Assembly: GCA_018823105.1 (NCBI GenBank)
Contig: JAHJJH010000019.1
Location: forward strand, 1 to 35,330
Reading direction: 5' to 3'
DNA length: 35,330 nt
Source of the DNA: Verrucomicrobiota bacterium
Lineage (GTDB): Bacteria; Verrucomicrobiota; Kiritimatiellia; CAIQIC01; JAGNIJ01
Part shown: positions 34,096-35,330 of the stretch, piece after piece
Numbering within the stretch: position 1 is the stretch's first letter
Layout: each line of letters opens with the position of its first letter
Position numbers and translations under genes: made by a program
The notes under the pieces: model-generated
Told to the model about the DNA's origin: nothing
The model's database searches: none
The model's input: only the letters and a program-made list of their open reading frames with translations

Positions 34096-34145
34096 TTAAT
34101 ACTCGAAGAGCGTCGTATGATGTGCTCTAGAAAAAGGAGGTTCGC

Positions 34146-34607
34146 ATGAAAGACCGATGGTCGATTGCTTGGGTCATGGCGTGTCTGTTGCCGGCACTGC
34201 TGTTCTTGGCTGCTTGTGACGGTGGAGGAGGGAGCAGCACCACTACTGTGGTTGTCACCAATACCGTGAACGGTCAACCCGTGGTCGTTACCAATACGAT
34301 CACCCCGCCGGAACCACAAACGCTTCAGGATCGCACATACAGCGTTCCGGCCGGCGCCACGGTTATGTCGGATGCAGAGACAGCCCCGGACGATGGGACC
34401 ATGTTCGCCACGGTGGATTGGAGTGGTGGTGGACAACTTCAGGCTGATTTATTTCGGAATGGAGCCGCTGTGGCTGCACAACTGGATAATTCACCACTGA
34501 ATATTTCGGCAGTGACAGATGACGGGCAAACATGGACTGTCAGAATCATAAATAGTACGCCGGATAATAAGAACGTGAATATCACGATCCGGTATGCGCC
34601 TGAATGA
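34146..34607 (+). CDS. Small lipoprotein, first of a tandem pair
   Basis: The 153-residue product has a signal peptide with a lipobox LAAC (MKDRWSIAWVMACLLPALLF, then LAAC with Cys24), followed by DGGGGSS. A Thr/Val-rich linker contains two copies of a VVVTNT motif (VVVTNTVNGQPVVVTNT) and leads to TPPEPQ. A beta-rich domain of about 100 residues follows, ending NVNITIRYAPE, which recalls pre-peptidase C-terminal (PPC) folds. An AAGGAGG is placed five bases before the ATG, one of the strongest ribosome sites in the window, suggesting high expression. No function is recognised. The outer-membrane or surface location is inference from the lipobox. The downstream gene is a close paralogue. Confidence 0.8.
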   Translation: MKDRWSIAWVMACLLPALLFLAACDGGGGSSTTTVVVTNTVNGQPVVVTNTITPPEPQTLQDRTYSVPAGATVMSDAETAPDDGTMFATVDWSGGGQLQADLFRNGAAVAAQLDNSPLNISAVTDDGQTWTVRIINSTPDNKNVNITIRYAPE

Positions 34608-34635
34608 TGTGTATGAGATACGGAGGAGAATAACA

Positions 34636-35103
34636 ATGAAACTGAAAATTTTCGGATGGCTGTACGTAGCGTGTCTTCTGCCTGTGATGCTGTTTCTCGT
34701 GGCGTGCGATGACGGCGGGGGAGGCGGCACGCAGGTGGTGGTTGTAACCAACATCGTGGACGGACAAGTCGTGGTCGTTACTAATACGGTCACCCCCCCG
34801 GAGCCGCAGAACCTTTATAACAGCACTTTGAGCGTGCCCGACGGGGGTGCGAATATCACAACCGATGCTGTGACCGCTCCGGATGACGGGACCATAACCG
34901 CCGTGGCGGATTGGAGTGGAGGGGGTGCGCTTCATGTAAGGCTTCTGCGGAACGGCGTCGCCCAGACGGGCGCTATTGACGAATCCCCGATCACGATGAC
35001 GGCTGGGACAGACGATGGGATCAACTGGGTTGTCAGGCTTGACAATGATAGTTCGCCGGGAGCGAAGAACGTCCATGTGACCATCGGATACTTGCCGGAG
35101 TAA
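34636..35103 (+). CDS. Small lipoprotein, second of a tandem pair
   Basis: This 155-residue paralogue of the preceding gene has the same plan. The signal peptide ends in lipobox LVAC, then DDGGGGG, then the linker VVTNIVDGQVVVVTNTVTPP, then a PPC-like beta domain with TAPDDGTITAVADWSGGG and a final NVHVTIGYLPE. The ATG at 34636 follows GGAGGAG by seven bases; an in-frame ATG at 34594 would overlap the first gene. It starts 28 bases after the first lipoprotein and is followed by an intrinsic terminator. The two form a two-gene operon from local duplication. Function is unknown; the linker repeats could be structural. Confidence 0.8.
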   Translation: MKLKIFGWLYVACLLPVMLFLVACDDGGGGGTQVVVVTNIVDGQVVVVTNTVTPPEPQNLYNSTLSVPDGGANITTDAVTAPDDGTITAVADWSGGGALHVRLLRNGVAQTGAIDESPITMTAGTDDGINWVVRLDNDSSPGAKNVHVTIGYLPE

Positions 35104-35144
35104 TAAGGGACGTTCTGCTGTCGTTTGCGTTGGAAAGAAGACGA

Positions 35145-35177
35145 GGGGCCGCAAGCGCGGCCCCTTTCTTTTATATT
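35145..35177 (+). terminator. Intrinsic terminator of the lipoprotein operon
   Basis: The perfect stem GGGGCCGC (35145-35152) and GCGGCCCC (35157-35164), with loop AAGC, is followed by TTTCTTTTATATT. This is a textbook Rho-independent terminator 41 bases after the stop codon. Confidence 0.9.
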
Positions 35178-35189
35178 GCTGTAGCGTGA

Positions 35190-35330
35190 CTAGTGTTGTG
35201 TCCCGGAAATAATCATGCAAAGTCGTTCGAGTTTGGCGAGGATGGAGTCGGCGGAAGCGACCCACAGGAAAGGGTGAGGCTTGTGGTTGTACTGCTGAAC
35301 GAAATGATCGATGCGCTGAGTTAGTTCTGC
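35190..35330 (-). CDS. IS630-type transposase, C-terminal end only (gene runs off the window)
   Basis: On the minus strand the last 46 codons of a gene are open from the window edge to a TAG (complement of 35190-35192). They read HFVQQYNHKPHPFLWVASAD, then SILAKLERL, then a short end. The YN...PF.W pattern followed by a helix is the C-terminus of IS630/Tc1-type DDE transposases (DDE_3). The sequence just outside the stop (complement of CTAGTGTTGTGTCCCGG) may be the insertion-sequence end. The rest of the element is outside, so activity cannot be judged. Confidence 0.65.
   Translation of the reverse strand, partial: AELTQRIDHFVQQYNHKPHPFLWVASADSILAKLERLCMIISGTQH

Overview
The window looks like a chromosomal segment of a GC-rich, free-living Gram-negative-type bacterium, most plausibly from the PVC superphylum (Kiritimatiellota, Verrucomicrobiota or Lentisphaerota). 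That placement is inference. It rests on a large secreted protein ending in a DTDGDG calcium-loop plus YYSIFY/YYRLKV-type C-terminus, on heptanucleotide repeats at gene junctions, and on the YejABE/DppDF transport gene set. No rRNA or other firm phylogenetic marker is present.

Region 1 (1 to about 6900) is a defence-type island. It begins inside a MutL/MORC-like GHKL ATPase gene, followed by a Z1-domain ATPase, a PD-(D/E)XK (DUF4420-like) nuclease and a Vsr-like nuclease. These four genes are tightly spaced or overlapping and resemble the MutL/Z1/nuclease/Vsr neighbourhoods known around restriction-modification loci and the Mza type of anti-phage system. Two decayed fragments follow: a possible transposase tail and the C-terminal end of a second Vsr-like nuclease. 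Next comes an overlapping HTH-nucleotidyltransferase/HEPN (MNT-HEPN) toxin-antitoxin pair with a perfect 16-bp palindrome at its start. The island ends at a tRNA-Gly(TCC) gene. A second, broken tRNA-Gly copy, split by four inserts of about 20 bp, and a small GIY-YIG nuclease gene lie just before it.

Region 2 (6900 to 18300) is core chromosome. On the minus strand are a hybrid PAS/GAF sensor kinase, tsaD and a CtpA-type S41 peptidase. Two paralogous membrane-anchored TPR proteins follow on the plus strand and converge on a minus-strand thiD-comEC pair.

Region 3 (18400 to 34000) is a long plus-strand run. The glycolytic/secretion cluster gap-pgk-tpiA-secG leads into a peptide ABC importer: two solute-binding proteins, a YejB-like and a YejE-like permease, then DppD/DppF-type ATPases. 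A 1048-residue secreted zinc metallopeptidase sits between the permeases and the ATPases, suggesting coupled extracellular proteolysis and peptide uptake. The YejE-like permease carries an extra domain of about 180 residues, part of which reads like a PAS fold. Heptamer repeats (4 to 5 units each) sit at four junctions and encode the C-terminal tails of both binding proteins.

Region 4 (34000 to the end) holds two tandem paralogous small lipoproteins with their own promoter and a clear intrinsic terminator, then the 3' end of an IS630-type transposase gene running off the window on the minus strand.

The best candidates for a little-described system are the MutL-like/Z1/PD-(D/E)XK/Vsr cassette, the insert-split tRNA-Gly copy, and the peptidase-plus-PAS-permease peptide uptake operon.
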